A DNA stretch of 64,000 bases, taken from positions 248,001 to 312,000 of the forward strand of contig NZ_CP102258.1 in assembly GCF_025146565.1 (NCBI RefSeq). Direction: 5' to 3'. A program made the translations under genes and the position numbers. Numbering within the stretch: the stretch's first letter is position 1; each line of letters begins with the position of its first letter. The notes below the pieces were generated by a model that did not search any database, was not told the DNA's origin, and saw only the letters and a program-made list of their open reading frames with translations. Origin of the DNA: Bacteroides eggerthii (GTDB taxonomy: Bacteria; Bacteroidota; Bacteroidia; Bacteroidales; Bacteroidaceae). Shown here in pieces: positions 41,181 to 51,011 of the stretch.

Positions 41181-41231
41181 TTACTAAAACTCCGCCGACG
41201 ATTTAGTAAATCGTCGGCGGAGTTTTAGTAA
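41181..41231. terminator. Perfect 51-bp palindrome, probable bidirectional terminator
   Basis: Twenty-five-base arms (41181-41205 and 41207-41231) are exactly complementary around a single G. The GC core CTCCGCCGACGA is flanked by runs of T/A (ACTAAAAC ... GTTTTAGT), so it can serve as a terminator for both converging genes (the gamma-carbonic-anhydrase gene and the KDO transferase gene). The outer 9 bp on each side extend it beyond an ordinary terminator. Confidence 0.8.
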
Positions 41232-41290
41232 ATCTTTGAAAAGGATTTACCGGAAGATTTCAAGCAGGGAAAGAGAAAGCAAAAACCGGT

Positions 41291-42511
41291 TTAAAAGTTT
41301 ATCATATTCAGCACCCTATCCGTTGCACCGGCATTGTCGGTAACGTAGAGCCCGGCATTCATCCCGCTCTCACGCAGGAACTCCTCATCTTCCAGCATAC
41401 GGTCGAGCAGCGCTTTCAATTCCTCATAGCTCTTGATGGAGAAGCCGCCCTTCGCCTCCAAAAGCCGGATAGCCTCTTGGAACTTCTGATATTTCGGTCC
41501 GAAGATTACCGGAATTCCATATACAGCAGCCTCCAATGTATTGTGAATGCCTACCCCGAATCCCCCACCGATATAAGCGATCTCTCCATAGCGGTAGATC
41601 GAGGAAAGCAGCCCGAAGCAGTCTATTATCAGGCAATCCGCCTTACGGACATTCTTTTCATCCGCACGAGTGTAACGCACATACGGGCGCTTCAGCTTAC
41701 GGATTATCTCCACCAAATGATTTTCATCGATAACGTGCGGAGCAATTATCAGTTTCACCTCCGGATGCTGATTGAAATATTCAATAAACAAGTCCTCATC
41801 GGGCTGCCAGGAACTTCCGGCGACAAAAGTCATCGTATTGTTCTTGAACAACTCAACCAAAGGCAAGTCCTTAGCCTCCTCCCGGATCTGAAGCACGCGG
41901 TCGAACCGGGTGTCGCCCACTACCGTCACCCGGTTGATGCCAATCTTGGCCAGGTAACGTTTGGAACGTTCATTCTGCACAAACAGATGGTCAAAGTTAC
42001 GCAGCACGTTTCGGTACGTACCGCCATACCATTTAAAGAATATCTGTCCGCGACGGAAGATGGAAGACACACTGTAAACAGGAATACGGCGCTTATGCAG
42101 CTCATCCAAATAGTTCTTCCAAAACTCATATTTGATGAAGAACGCCATGCAGGGGTTCACCAAATCAAGGAACTTCTTCACATTGCGCGGCTTGTCGAAA
42201 GGCAGGTAACACACAATATCCGCCCCCCGGTAGTTTTTGCGTACTTCGTAGCCCGACGGCGAAAAGAATGTCAGCAGAATACGATAATCAGGATATTTGG
42301 CACGAATCTTCTCAATCAGCGGACGCCCCTGTTCAAACTCGCCCAAGGAAGCCGCATGGAACCAAATGTAGCGTGCATCCTTCTCCAACTGTTGCCGGAG
42401 CAGCTCATACACCACCCAGTGCCCTTTCATCATCTTTCGTGGCTTACGGCTGAAAGGGGCAGCCAGATGCACCGCAATATCGTAGATTATTATCGCTAAG
42501 TTATAAAGCAT
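41291..42511 (-). CDS. waaA: 3-deoxy-D-manno-octulosonic acid transferase
   Basis: Inner-membrane enzyme that transfers KDO from CMP-KDO to lipid A precursor in lipopolysaccharide synthesis. The 406 residues begin with a membrane anchor (MLYNLAIIIYDIAVHLAAPF), then the GT30 N-terminal domain (IWFHAASLGEFEQGRPLIEK) and the GT-B C-terminal part (YIGGGFGVGIHNTLEAAVYGIPVIFGP). It lies 70 bp after gltX on the same strand, so the two may share a transcript. Confidence 0.95.
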   Translation of the reverse strand: MLYNLAIIIYDIAVHLAAPFSRKPRKMMKGHWVVYELLRQQLEKDARYIWFHAASLGEFEQGRPLIEKIRAKYPDYRILLTFFSPSGYEVRKNYRGADIVCYLPFDKPRNVKKFLDLVNPCMAFFIKYEFWKNYLDELHKRRIPVYSVSSIFRRGQIFFKWYGGTYRNVLRNFDHLFVQNERSKRYLAKIGINRVTVVGDTRFDRVLQIREEAKDLPLVELFKNNTMTFVAGSSWQPDEDLFIEYFNQHPEVKLIIAPHVIDENHLVEIIRKLKRPYVRYTRADEKNVRKADCLIIDCFGLLSSIYRYGEIAYIGGGFGVGIHNTLEAAVYGIPVIFGPKYQKFQEAIRLLEAKGGFSIKSYEELKALLDRMLEDEEFLRESGMNAGLYVTDNAGATDRVLNMINF

Positions 42512-42581
42512 ACTATCTTAATTAAGAATGAATAATGAAGAATGAAAACGGTATGACAAGAGATCCCTCATTCTTGATTAT

Positions 42582-44108
42582 TTATTTCAACGTTTCGATA
42601 GCACGCTGTATGCGGGCCAGTGTCTCTTCCTTACCCAACAAGGCAGTAATATCAAACATGTGCGGGCCCTTGCACTCACCCACCACCGCCAGACGGAAAG
42701 CATTCATCACATTGCCCATGTGATACCCTTTCTCCGTAATCCAGCCGATCACTATATCCTCAGACGGTTTTGACGAGAAGTCCTCAATGCCGCGGAGCAC
42801 TTCCATCAACTCTTCCATGATGCGCGGGGTATCCTCCGACCAGCGCTTCTTCACGTCCTTCTCGGCATACTGCCGGGGAGCGGTGAAGAAGAAGCGGGCT
42901 TGATCCCACAACTCTTTCACGAAGTTGACGCGCCCTTTCACTAAGGACACCACCGTAGTGAGGAATGTATCGCTGTATGCGTCCGGATTGACGCCGTTCT
43001 CTTTCAACACCGGTTTGAAAAGTTCCGCAAGTTCCTCATCCGATTTTTGAAGAATATATTCATGGTTGAACCACATACCTTTCTTATAATCGAACTTAGC
43101 TCCCGATTTGCTGCAATGGCTCAAATTGAAAAGCCGCACAAGATCGTCCATCGACATCAATTCCTGGTCATTGCCCGGGTTCCAGCCCAGCAAAGCAAGG
43201 AAGTTGATAACAGCTTCGGGCAGATATCCCGACTCGCGGTAACCGGAAGACACCTCACCCGTTTTAGGGTCGTGCCATTCCAGCGGGAACACCGGAAAGC
43301 CAAGACGGTCACCGTCGCGCTTGCTGAGCTTACCGTTACCTTCGGGCTTCAGCAACAACGGCAGGTGGGCAAAAGCCGGCATCGTATCTTCCCAGCCGAA
43401 AGCACGATACAGCAGAACGTGCAACGGAGCCGAAGGCAACCACTCCTCACCGCGAATCACATGGGAAACCTCCATCAGATGGTCGTCCACAATGTTTGCC
43501 AAATGGTAAGTGGGCAGTTCGTCTGCCGATTTATAAAGAACTTTATCATCAAGGATAGATGAATTGATCACCACTTCGCCGCGAATCAGGTCGTTCACAT
43601 GCACATTCTCATCGGGCTCTATCTTGAAACGAACCACATACTGCCTGCCTTCGGCAATCAACGCGTCCACCTCTTCTTTGGAAAGCGTCAGCGAATTGCG
43701 CATTTGCATACGCGTAGAGGCATCATACTGGAAATTGGCTATCTCCGCACGCTTGGCATCCAGCTCTTCAGGAGTATCGAAGGCGATGTAAGCCTTGCCT
43801 GCATCCAGTAGCACCTGTACATACTTCTTGTATATCTCACGACGTTCGGACTGTCGGTACGGCCCATGTTCTCCTCCAAAGCTGACACCTTCATCAAAAG
43901 GAATGCCCAACCATTTGAAAGACTCCAATATATATTCTTCCGCCCCCGGTACGAACCGGTTAGAATCAGTATCTTCAATACGGAAAATCAAATCTCCTCC
44001 ATGCTGACGCGCAAAGAGATAATTATATAACGCAGTACGCACACCGCCGATGTGCAACGCCCCGGTAGGACTTGGGGCAAAACGGACTCTGACTTTTCTT
44101 TCTGTCAT
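42582..44108 (-). CDS. gltX: Glutamyl-tRNA synthetase
   Basis: Class I aminoacyl-tRNA synthetase that charges tRNA-Glu. The 508 residues show the HIGH motif ([16 protein letters not shown], about residues 11-25) and the KMSKS equivalent KLSKRDGD (about 260), then the anticodon-binding helical domain. A TAATTTTG -7 box lies upstream (complement of 44140-44147) without a clear -33. No in-window tRNA-Glu was seen. Confidence 0.98.
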   Translation of the reverse strand: MTERKVRVRFAPSPTGALHIGGVRTALYNYLFARQHGGDLIFRIEDTDSNRFVPGAEEYILESFKWLGIPFDEGVSFGGEHGPYRQSERREIYKKYVQVLLDAGKAYIAFDTPEELDAKRAEIANFQYDASTRMQMRNSLTLSKEEVDALIAEGRQYVVRFKIEPDENVHVNDLIRGEVVINSSILDDKVLYKSADELPTYHLANIVDDHLMEVSHVIRGEEWLPSAPLHVLLYRAFGWEDTMPAFAHLPLLLKPEGNGKLSKRDGDRLGFPVFPLEWHDPKTGEVSSGYRESGYLPEAVINFLALLGWNPGNDQELMSMDDLVRLFNLSHCSKSGAKFDYKKGMWFNHEYILQKSDEELAELFKPVLKENGVNPDAYSDTFLTTVVSLVKGRVNFVKELWDQARFFFTAPRQYAEKDVKKRWSEDTPRIMEELMEVLRGIEDFSSKPSEDIVIGWITEKGYHMGNVMNAFRLAVVGECKGPHMFDITALLGKEETLARIQRAIETLK

Positions 44109-44139
44109 AATCTATCTTACTTATGAATAAATTAGACGG

Positions 44140-44147
44140 CAAAATTA
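44140..44147 (-). promoter_or_regulatory. -7 box upstream of gltX
   Basis: The minus strand reads TAATTTTG, a match to TAnnTTTG, about 32 bases before the gltX start. No TTTG-like -33 is found at 19-21 bp, so confidence is limited. Confidence 0.45.
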
Positions 44148-44205
44148 AACCTTTTTTTCCATACTATTGTTTTTTTTTGTACTTTTCGCAAAAATTTCAA
44201 CCGAT

Positions 44206-46269
44206 ATGAGTTATTTCAAAGGAAAAAACAAAGAGTTCTCGTTCAGAGATTTGATATATAAGGCGCTTATTTTCATAGGCACCGTCGGGGTTATTGTCTA
44301 TTTTCTGCCAAGGGACGGCAAGTTCAACTACCAGTTCGACATTGACAAACCCTGGAAGTACGGACAACTGATGGCCACCTTCGACTTCCCCATCTACAAA
44401 GACGACCAAGTTGTGAAAAGAGAGCAGGACAGCATCTTGGCTTCTTTCCAACCCTATTTCCAACTGGACAAGAACACAGAAAAAGAAGTGATCAAGAAGC
44501 TGAAAAACGATTACCAGACGCATTTGCGGGATGTCCTGCCTTCTACCGATTACATCCGCCATATAGAGAAAATACTCTCCGAGGTGTACCGGGCAGGGAT
44601 ACTCTCCACCGAAGAACTGGGGCAACTGCACAAGGACAGCACATCCGCCATCATGGTGATAAACGACAAGCTCGCCAGCCAACGGGACATCGACAAACTT
44701 TATTCCGTCAAGCAGGCGTATGCCTATCTCCTCACCGCCGACACCATGCATTACCAGCCGAACATACTCCGGCAATGCTCCCTCAACGAATACCTGTCGC
44801 CCAACCTCACCTACGACGTCCAGCGAACAGAGACCGCAAAGAAAGAAGTCCTCGACAACTACTCATGGGCCAACGGCATCGTCTTGAGCGGGCAGAAAAT
44901 CATCGACCGGGGCGAGATAGTCAACCAAGAAACTTACAACATCCTCGAAAGCCTGCGTAAAGAATCCATCCAGCGCAGTGAATCCATCGGCCAGAAGCGG
45001 TTGATGCTGGCCGGGCAGGTGCTGTACGTAAGTATCTTCATGCTCTGCTTTATGCTCTATCTCGACCTTTTCCGCAAGGACTATTACAACCGCAAGGGCA
45101 GCCTCTCGCTGCTTTTCGCCCTTATCATGTTTTATTGTGTGGTAACGGCCATTATGGTAGCCAACAACATATTCAATGTCTACATCATTCCTTATGCCAT
45201 GCTACCTATCATAATACGCGTGTTCCTCGACTCAAGAACCGCTTTCCTCACGCAAGTCGTCACCATACTGATTTGCTCCATCTGCCTGCGCTATCCGCAT
45301 GAGTTTATCCTGCTGCAACTTACGGCAGGCCTGATCGCCATTTTCAGTCTGAGAGAGCTGTCGCAACGCTCACAGTTGTTCCGCACAGCCATTCTGGTAA
45401 TCCTGACCTATATGGCCGTTTACTTTGCTTTTGAACTGATAACCGAGAACGATCTGTCGAAACTGAATGGCAGCATGTACACCTACTTCATAATAAACGG
45501 CGTGTTGCTGCTCTTTACCTATCCGCTGCTTTTCCTGGTGGAAAAGACTTTCGGCTTCACATCGAACGTCACTTTAGTGGAACTGTCCAACATCAACAAC
45601 AGCCTATTGCGGCGCATGTCGGAAACTGTACCGGGCACGTTCCAGCACTCCATGCAGGTGGCCAACCTTGCCGCCGAAGCCGCCAACCGCATCGGAGCGA
45701 AAAGCCAGTTGGTGCGTACGGGAGCCCTATACCATGACATCGGCAAAATGGAGAACCCGGTGTTCTTCACCGAGAACCAGTCGGGCAGCGTCAACCCACA
45801 CAAGAACCTCAGCTACGAACAGAGCGCACAGGTCGTGATCAGCCACGTAACGGACGGATTGAAGTTGGCGGAAAAGAGCAATCTTCCCAAAGTCATCAAA
45901 GACTTCATCACAACCCATCATGGTCGTGGAAAAACAAAATATTTCTATATATCCTGGAAGAACGAACATCCCGACGAAGAGCCCAACGACGAGTTATTCA
46001 CCTATCCGGGTCCCAATCCGTTCACCAAGGAGCAAGCTATCCTGATGATGGCAGACTCCGTAGAAGCGGCATCACGCAGCCTGCCCGAATATACGGAGGC
46101 AAGCATCAGCAATCTGGTAGACAAAATAATCGATTCGCAGGTAGAGGAAGGTTATTTCAAGGAATGTCCCATCACTTTCAAAGACATAGCGACAGTGAAA
46201 ACCGTCTTCAAAGAGAAGTTGAAAACGATCTACCACACCCGCATCAGTTATCCCGAACTTAAAAAGTAG
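44206..46269 (+). CDS. 7TM-HD membrane phosphodiesterase (PgpH-type)
   Basis: A 687-residue membrane protein. An N-terminal membrane segment (LIYKALIFIGTVGVIVYFLP) precedes a long extracytoplasmic domain (about 40-265, 7TMR-HDED type). Several membrane spans follow (about 270-455), then a cytosolic HD domain with ALYHDIGKMENP (His-Asp at about 510) and ITTHHGRG. PgpH-type members degrade cyclic di-AMP; this role is inferred from family, not shown. The ATG at 44206 is chosen over a TTG at 44167. Only 5 bp separate it from the next gene. Confidence 0.88.
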   Translation: MSYFKGKNKEFSFRDLIYKALIFIGTVGVIVYFLPRDGKFNYQFDIDKPWKYGQLMATFDFPIYKDDQVVKREQDSILASFQPYFQLDKNTEKEVIKKLKNDYQTHLRDVLPSTDYIRHIEKILSEVYRAGILSTEELGQLHKDSTSAIMVINDKLASQRDIDKLYSVKQAYAYLLTADTMHYQPNILRQCSLNEYLSPNLTYDVQRTETAKKEVLDNYSWANGIVLSGQKIIDRGEIVNQETYNILESLRKESIQRSESIGQKRLMLAGQVLYVSIFMLCFMLYLDLFRKDYYNRKGSLSLLFALIMFYCVVTAIMVANNIFNVYIIPYAMLPIIIRVFLDSRTAFLTQVVTILICSICLRYPHEFILLQLTAGLIAIFSLRELSQRSQLFRTAILVILTYMAVYFAFELITENDLSKLNGSMYTYFIINGVLLLFTYPLLFLVEKTFGFTSNVTLVELSNINNSLLRRMSETVPGTFQHSMQVANLAAEAANRIGAKSQLVRTGALYHDIGKMENPVFFTENQSGSVNPHKNLSYEQSAQVVISHVTDGLKLAEKSNLPKVIKDFITTHHGRGKTKYFYISWKNEHPDEEPNDELFTYPGPNPFTKEQAILMMADSVEAASRSLPEYTEASISNLVDKIIDSQVEEGYFKECPITFKDIATVKTVFKEKLKTIYHTRISYPELKK

Positions 46270-46274
46270 AACCT

Positions 46275-47054
46275 ATGGAAGTCAGCGCCAAAGAACGCCA
46301 AAGAGCAGAACATCTGTTGCAAAGCCAACGGATCCAATTGCACCAGATTGAAAGTTTCAGTTTTATGAAACGGTATCGCCGGGACCCTCACGAAAATATC
46401 GCGGGAGGAAAAGACCGGTATGGTCCGGGGATATTCGTCTTTCATCTAAAAGAAAAACAGGACAGAATCCTGCATATGCCGCCTTTCAAACATCCGTCAT
46501 CACTCGTCCGCTTTCTTGTGTCGCAAGGAATACCTTTCGCCAACTACTCTCCATGCAACCGGAGTGAAAGCACGCTTCCGGCAGAAACCTATCAGCGCCC
46601 TTCTCTGTATATGTTCTGGTTCTTTATATTATTCCTCACGTTTCTGATATTGGGATACTATTCCATTAGCGGCGATGCCTGGTGGGGATTCATTCCCGCC
46701 ATACTATCGTTCGGGCTGAGCCTCTTCTTCATCTGCATGCTGATGACCCGGTTCTGCTACCTGACATTGGACAATGATGCCCTTACTGTGCACAGCGTAG
46801 GAAGAACAATCCGTTACCCCTATACGGACCTGCGAAAAGTAAATTTCGATTTTGCCCGCGAACAGACGTTCACGCACATCATGGAATTGCTCGACAAAGA
46901 CTATCGCTACCGTCTTTTTTATATCGGGAGGGTTTCGAGAAAGAGGCTGAACGAAATTGCCGAACGGTTACAACAAGCCGGAGTGGATGCAACATGCAGC
47001 CTCAACGACAACAAACGCTTCTATCAGGACAAAAGAGGAAATGGCGAGCTGTGA
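46275..47054 (+). CDS. Unknown membrane protein coupled to the HD phosphodiesterase gene
   Basis: I do not recognize this 259-residue protein. It has an N-terminal cytosolic region of about 105 residues rich in basic and aromatic residues (ESFSFMKRYRRDP), then two close membrane segments (about 112-135 and 140-162: MFWFFILFLTFLILGYYSI; GFIPAILSFGLSLFFICML). The C-terminal domain (about 165-255) resembles bacterial PH-like domains of YdbT type in layout (CYLTLDNDALTVHSVGRTIRYPY). It begins 5 bp after the PgpH-type gene, so it is almost certainly co-translated. A signalling or regulatory partnership is speculative. Confidence 0.6.
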   Translation: MEVSAKERQRAEHLLQSQRIQLHQIESFSFMKRYRRDPHENIAGGKDRYGPGIFVFHLKEKQDRILHMPPFKHPSSLVRFLVSQGIPFANYSPCNRSESTLPAETYQRPSLYMFWFFILFLTFLILGYYSISGDAWWGFIPAILSFGLSLFFICMLMTRFCYLTLDNDALTVHSVGRTIRYPYTDLRKVNFDFAREQTFTHIMELLDKDYRYRLFYIGRVSRKRLNEIAERLQQAGVDATCSLNDNKRFYQDKRGNGEL

Positions 47055-47069
47055 ATCAGGAAGTGACAA

Positions 47070-47552
47070 CTAATCATTAATGGCTTCAAGCAGCCCTGCG
47101 CACGCATCCTCCAAGACGTCAAGCACATATTCAAAGCCCTCGGCTCCTCCGTAGTAGGGATCGGGAACATGGTCGGCATGGGTGAACTTGGTACAATACT
47201 CTGTCATGCGGTGTATCTTTTTCCACTCTTCGGTGGAAGGCGCCCGCTCCTTCAAATCATCAATATTACGGTCGTCCATTCCGATGATTAAATCGAAATT
47301 GTAGAAATCATCCGTACGTACCGGACGGGAACGATGTGTCAGGTTGTAACCGCGGCGTGCAGCGTGGGCACACATTCTGCTATCGGGCAGTTCTCCCTGG
47401 TGGTAGGAAAGGATACCCGCCGAATCAATGACAAACTCGTCTTCACGCCCTGCCTGCTCTATTAGATGCTTCATCACCCCTTCTGCCGAAGAAGAACGGC
47501 AGATGTTGCCGAGGCAGACAAACAGTATTTTTTTCTTATCTTTCATAATCAA
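47070..47552 (-). CDS. Low-molecular-weight protein tyrosine phosphatase
   Basis: A 160-residue phosphatase with the signature VCLGNICRSS (Cys-x5-Arg, about residues 12-19) and the acid loop DPYYGG (about 131). The rest fits the family length. In Gram-negative bacteria such enzymes often act on tyrosine kinases for polysaccharide export, but no such genes are nearby. It ends 23 bp from priA (upstream), so it is probably in one operon with it. A second start two codons later (MKDKKK) is equally possible. Confidence 0.93.
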   Translation of the reverse strand: MIMKDKKKILFVCLGNICRSSSAEGVMKHLIEQAGREDEFVIDSAGILSYHQGELPDSRMCAHAARRGYNLTHRSRPVRTDDFYNFDLIIGMDDRNIDDLKERAPSTEEWKKIHRMTEYCTKFTHADHVPDPYYGGAEGFEYVLDVLEDACAGLLEAIND

Positions 47553-47575
47553 ACATGTTTGCTATTTATAGTTTC

Positions 47576-50038
47576 CTACATCGGATCCACGTCATAATAC
47601 ACAATCAATGACTTGAAACGGTCTTCCATAACCATGTCTTTTTGCACTTGCAACAACAGTTCGCGAACACGCGCCATAGGTGCTTTCGTTTCAATCTTCA
47701 CCACGATTTTACGGATAAACAACGTTTGCACACGCGCCACCGGCGGTTTGTCCGGCCCCAGCACCCGGTTTCCGAAAATAGCACTCAACTTGCCCGCCAT
47801 AGTCTGCGCCATTAAATCGAGTAAGGTTTCATTGCGATTCTTCAGATACACATATACCAACCGATAGTAAGGCGGATAATGAAAGATTTGCCGTTCGGCA
47901 AGCTGTCCGTTCACCATGCCTTCATAGTCGTTACCAATCACTTGAGGGATAATGGAATGCTCGATACTCTTGGTTTGCAGCACCACCCTTCCCCGTTTGT
48001 TCTTCCGCCCTGCACGCCCTGCCACCTGAGCCATCAGTTGAAAGGCACGCTCATAGGCGCGAAAATCCGGATAATTCAGCATTGTATCGGCATTAAGGAT
48101 GCCCACCACACTCACGTGGTCGAAGTCCAATCCCTTAGAAACCATTTGCGTCCCGATAAGAATATCCGTTTTTCCCTGTTCGAAATCCGCAATTATACGC
48201 TCGTAAGCAGAACGCGTGCGGGTTGTGTCCAAGTCCATACGGGCAACGGCCGCCTCAGGAAACAGGCGCTTGACGTCATCCTCTATCTTCTCCGTACCAA
48301 AACCGCGATTGCGTAAATCCACCCCTTCACAGGCCGGACAGATGCGGGGCAGTTGGTAGGTGTATCCGCAATAGTGGCATGTCAATTGGTTCAGTCCCTT
48401 GTGATATGTCAAACTCACATCACAGTTCTTGCATTTAGGCACCCATCCGCACGTATGGCACTCTATCATCGGTGCAAACCCTCTGCGGTTCTGAAACAGT
48501 ATAACCTGCTCTTTCTGCTCCAAAGCCTCACGGACATACTGCAACAGCAAAGGAGAGAACGGGCCGTTCATCCGCTTCTTGCGCTGTAATTCTTTAATAT
48601 CCACCGGAATAATTTCCGGCATCTGTATCTCTTTATATCTTTCTTTCAATTCCACCAGTCCGTACTTGCCGGAGGTAGCATTGTACCAGGTTTCCACTGA
48701 CGGAGTCGCCGTACCCAACAGAGTTTTGGCGCCATACAATGCAGCCAGCACAATAGCTGCATTACGTGCATGATAACGGGGTGCCGGATCTTGTTGCTTA
48801 TAAGTATTCTCATGTTCCTCGTCTACAATAATCAGCCCCAAATTGCGGAAAGGCAAAAAGACCGAAGAACGCACCCCCAAAATAATGTCGTATCCGCTAT
48901 CCGATAGTTGTTTCTGCCAAATCTCCACCCGTTCGGCATCGGGAAACTTGGAATGATAGATGCCGAGGCGCGAACCGAATACCCGTTTCAGCCGTTCGGT
49001 GATTTGTGTAGTCAATGCTATTTCCGGTAACAGATACAACACTTGTTTCCCCTGCCGGATGACCTCCTCTATCAGATGAATGTAAATCTCAGTCTTTCCA
49101 CTGGATGTAACTCCATGCAACAGGCAAACATTTTTAGTCCGGAAACTATCCACGATCTCATCGTGTGCACGCTGTTGATGTCCATTCAAGGGATTCAGGG
49201 AGAATGTGTTTCCGGCAAAAGCTGTATTCAATCGGCCAATCTCCTGCTGATAGACCTCAAAAACTCCCCGTTCCACCAATCCGTTAAATACGGCAGGAGT
49301 AGCGGAAGCCCGTTGCAAAAGTTCTTTCTTCGCTACCTCCTTCTGCACCTTTCCCAAACAGCCGGATAGCTCTATGTACTTCATCAACAGATCCAATTGT
49401 TTGGGAGCACGACGCTGCAATTCATCAAAGAAGAAATGCAAACGATGCTCATTACTTGCCGCTTTCGTCAGACGCACGCGAGTTTCCGTTCTGGGCTTGT
49501 AAGTGCGCTTCAATTCTTCTTTTACGAAAATGGCTTCTTTGTCCAATAAGGATTTTATAACAGACAGAATATTTTTGACGCCACTCTCTTTTTCCAGCTT
49601 CGTAACACATTGTTCGGGTTCTGCAGAGAGTAGATCCAAGATTTTCAGTTCCTTATCCGACAATTGCACATCCGGCTCGAAGTCGGGATTGTATTCCACC
49701 ATTGTTTCGCTTTCCAACTTCAATCCCGAAGGAAGAGCCGCCTTGTAAACATCCCCCTGAGTGCAGAGGTAATAATCAGCCAGCCATTCCCAAAACTTGA
49801 ATTGTGCGGGCAACAGGATCGGATGCGCATCCAGCAAGGCACTCACCTCTTTCACCTCATACTCTGTCGGCGCAGAATAATGTATATTCCGCACAATCGC
49901 AGTATAATACTTCTTCCGCCCGAAAGGCACTATCACCCGGCAACCAATCTGTACATCTCCCGCCATCTCTTCCGGGAGAGAATACGTAAAGCTACTATGC
50001 AGGGGAAGGGGCAATATGACATCAACGAACTTTTCCAT
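47576..50038 (-). CDS. priA: Primosomal replication restart helicase PriA
   Basis: Superfamily 2 helicase that reloads the replisome on stalled forks. From the ATG at 50036-50038 the protein has 820 residues beginning MEKFVDVILPLPLHSSF. It shows the N-terminal DNA-binding domain, Walker A GVTSSGKTEIY (about 310), the DEEH box, and the eight-Cys zinc region (CHTCGWVPKCKNCD ... CHYCGY ... CPACEG, about 520-570). The longer frame from 50077 would place the start upstream of the promoter and is rejected. Confidence 0.95.
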   Translation of the reverse strand: MEKFVDVILPLPLHSSFTYSLPEEMAGDVQIGCRVIVPFGRKKYYTAIVRNIHYSAPTEYEVKEVSALLDAHPILLPAQFKFWEWLADYYLCTQGDVYKAALPSGLKLESETMVEYNPDFEPDVQLSDKELKILDLLSAEPEQCVTKLEKESGVKNILSVIKSLLDKEAIFVKEELKRTYKPRTETRVRLTKAASNEHRLHFFFDELQRRAPKQLDLLMKYIELSGCLGKVQKEVAKKELLQRASATPAVFNGLVERGVFEVYQQEIGRLNTAFAGNTFSLNPLNGHQQRAHDEIVDSFRTKNVCLLHGVTSSGKTEIYIHLIEEVIRQGKQVLYLLPEIALTTQITERLKRVFGSRLGIYHSKFPDAERVEIWQKQLSDSGYDIILGVRSSVFLPFRNLGLIIVDEEHENTYKQQDPAPRYHARNAAIVLAALYGAKTLLGTATPSVETWYNATSGKYGLVELKERYKEIQMPEIIPVDIKELQRKKRMNGPFSPLLLQYVREALEQKEQVILFQNRRGFAPMIECHTCGWVPKCKNCDVSLTYHKGLNQLTCHYCGYTYQLPRICPACEGVDLRNRGFGTEKIEDDVKRLFPEAAVARMDLDTTRTRSAYERIIADFEQGKTDILIGTQMVSKGLDFDHVSVVGILNADTMLNYPDFRAYERAFQLMAQVAGRAGRKNKRGRVVLQTKSIEHSIIPQVIGNDYEGMVNGQLAERQIFHYPPYYRLVYVYLKNRNETLLDLMAQTMAGKLSAIFGNRVLGPDKPPVARVQTLFIRKIVVKIETKAPMARVRELLLQVQKDMVMEDRFKSLIVYYDVDPM

Positions 50039-50046
50039 TATAGCGG

Positions 50047-50078
50047 CAAAGATAAAACAAAAAAATGGCGCTACCAAT
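50047..50078 (-). promoter_or_regulatory. Promoter of priA, overlapping a terminator
   Basis: Minus strand ATTG (complement of 50075-50078), a 20-bp spacer and TATCTTTG (complement of 50047-50054). The -33 box lies inside the hairpin that ends the upstream outer-membrane gene, so termination and initiation are packed into about 50 bp. Confidence 0.65.
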
Positions 50079-50096
50079 CAAAATCGGTAGCGCCAT
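50059..50096 (-). terminator. Intrinsic terminator of the outer-membrane barrel gene
   Basis: ATGGCGCTACC (50065-50075) and GGTAGCGCCAT (50086-50096) pair over 11 bp around a 10-base loop. The minus strand continues into a run of T (complement of 50059-50065). It ends the gene at 50123-50692 before priA. Confidence 0.88.
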
Positions 50097-50122
50097 AGAG
50101 TCTATATAGTCGTTAACCCTCT

Positions 50123-50692
50123 TTAGAAGATATAAGCAGCGGAAATCTGCCAGGTCTTAGTTTTCACCCCGGCATCCTTCAGCTTTTTCAAATCAAAACT
50201 GTCACCTAACGGAATCTGATAATTAACACCAATCTGTAAGTGTTTTATCAATTTTACACCTGCACCAAGATTCAAACCAACCTGCGTACTTTTCTTATCA
50301 ATACCTTCCTTATTCATATCCTTAAAATTAAAGAAGAAGTCAGGACCGGCTGCTACAAACACGCCCAGCATGCTACCCAGACCAATTGTATACTTCAAAT
50401 TGACAGGGATCTCAATACCTTGCTGCTTCCAATCATTTTCTCCTCGCTGCGAGTATAGCAAAGCACCATCCACTCCCAAACCAACAACAGGAATTGTAAC
50501 TTCCGCCATCGGACCGAAAAAGAAACCGGTAGTATTATCACTATTCAAATTATCCTTCGCCTCTTTGGAGAAACTCAGTTTTGACAAATTCAAACCGCCT
50601 TTCACACCAAACTTAATAAGTTGAGCCTGGGCAGGCATAGCCATTGCCAAACAGCATATAGCTATCATAAAAGCACTAAAAATCTTTTTCAT
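50123..50692 (-). CDS. Small outer-membrane beta-barrel protein
   Basis: A 189-residue protein with a clear signal peptide (MKKIFSAFMIAICCLAMAMPAQA, cut about residue 23). The mature part consists of alternating strands (LIKFGVKGGLNLSKLSF; VGLNLGAGVKLIKHLQIGVNYQIPLG) ending in the aromatic AAYIF typical of outer-membrane barrels (PorT/OMP_b-brl family). About eight strands are expected from the length. Its function is unknown. A TATATTTG -7 box lies at the complement of 50719-50726. Confidence 0.85.
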   Translation of the reverse strand: MKKIFSAFMIAICCLAMAMPAQAQLIKFGVKGGLNLSKLSFSKEAKDNLNSDNTTGFFFGPMAEVTIPVVGLGVDGALLYSQRGENDWKQQGIEIPVNLKYTIGLGSMLGVFVAAGPDFFFNFKDMNKEGIDKKSTQVGLNLGAGVKLIKHLQIGVNYQIPLGDSFDLKKLKDAGVKTKTWQISAAYIF

Positions 50693-50718
50693 AATTCAAT
50701 ATGTTTAAATTTTCGGGA

Positions 50719-50726
50719 CAAATATA
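50719..50726 (-). promoter_or_regulatory. -7 box of the outer-membrane barrel gene
   Basis: The minus strand reads TATATTTG, about 26 bases before the ATG. The closest -33-like box is ATTG (complement of 50749-50752) at 22 bp, one base longer than usual. Confidence 0.55.
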
Positions 50727-50981
50727 TGTAAAATATCCCTAAAAAGAACAATGAGTATCCCAAATTGTTCATAGTAGCGGCAAAACTTCAAACACATTGC
50801 CTTTGTATATCCTGCCCGGACTTCGGTTTAAATTCTCTTATTTACCTGCCTGTTGTTGCAGTGATTATTCTACGCATAAAGCAAATATACCGCTTGTAGA
50901 AACCGATTATACCGCATGTCTTTTACCAGCCGGCCTTGAGTTCAAAATTTATATGTAAAGTAACCGAAAATAGCCCGACGC

Positions 50982-51011
50982 ATTGCCGGAAAACATAGAT
51001 TGACTACCTTT
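50982..51011 (+). promoter_or_regulatory. Promoter of the acetyltransferase gene
   Basis: ATTG (50982-50985), an 18-bp spacer and TACCTTTG (51004-51011). The start point expected near 51018 rules out a TTG codon at 51010 as the start and supports the ATG at 51058. Confidence 0.6.

Noticed and set aside
44167..44205. TTG start for the PgpH-type protein
   Set aside because: The ATG at 44206 gives a typical cytosolic start (MSYFKGKNK) before the first membrane segment.
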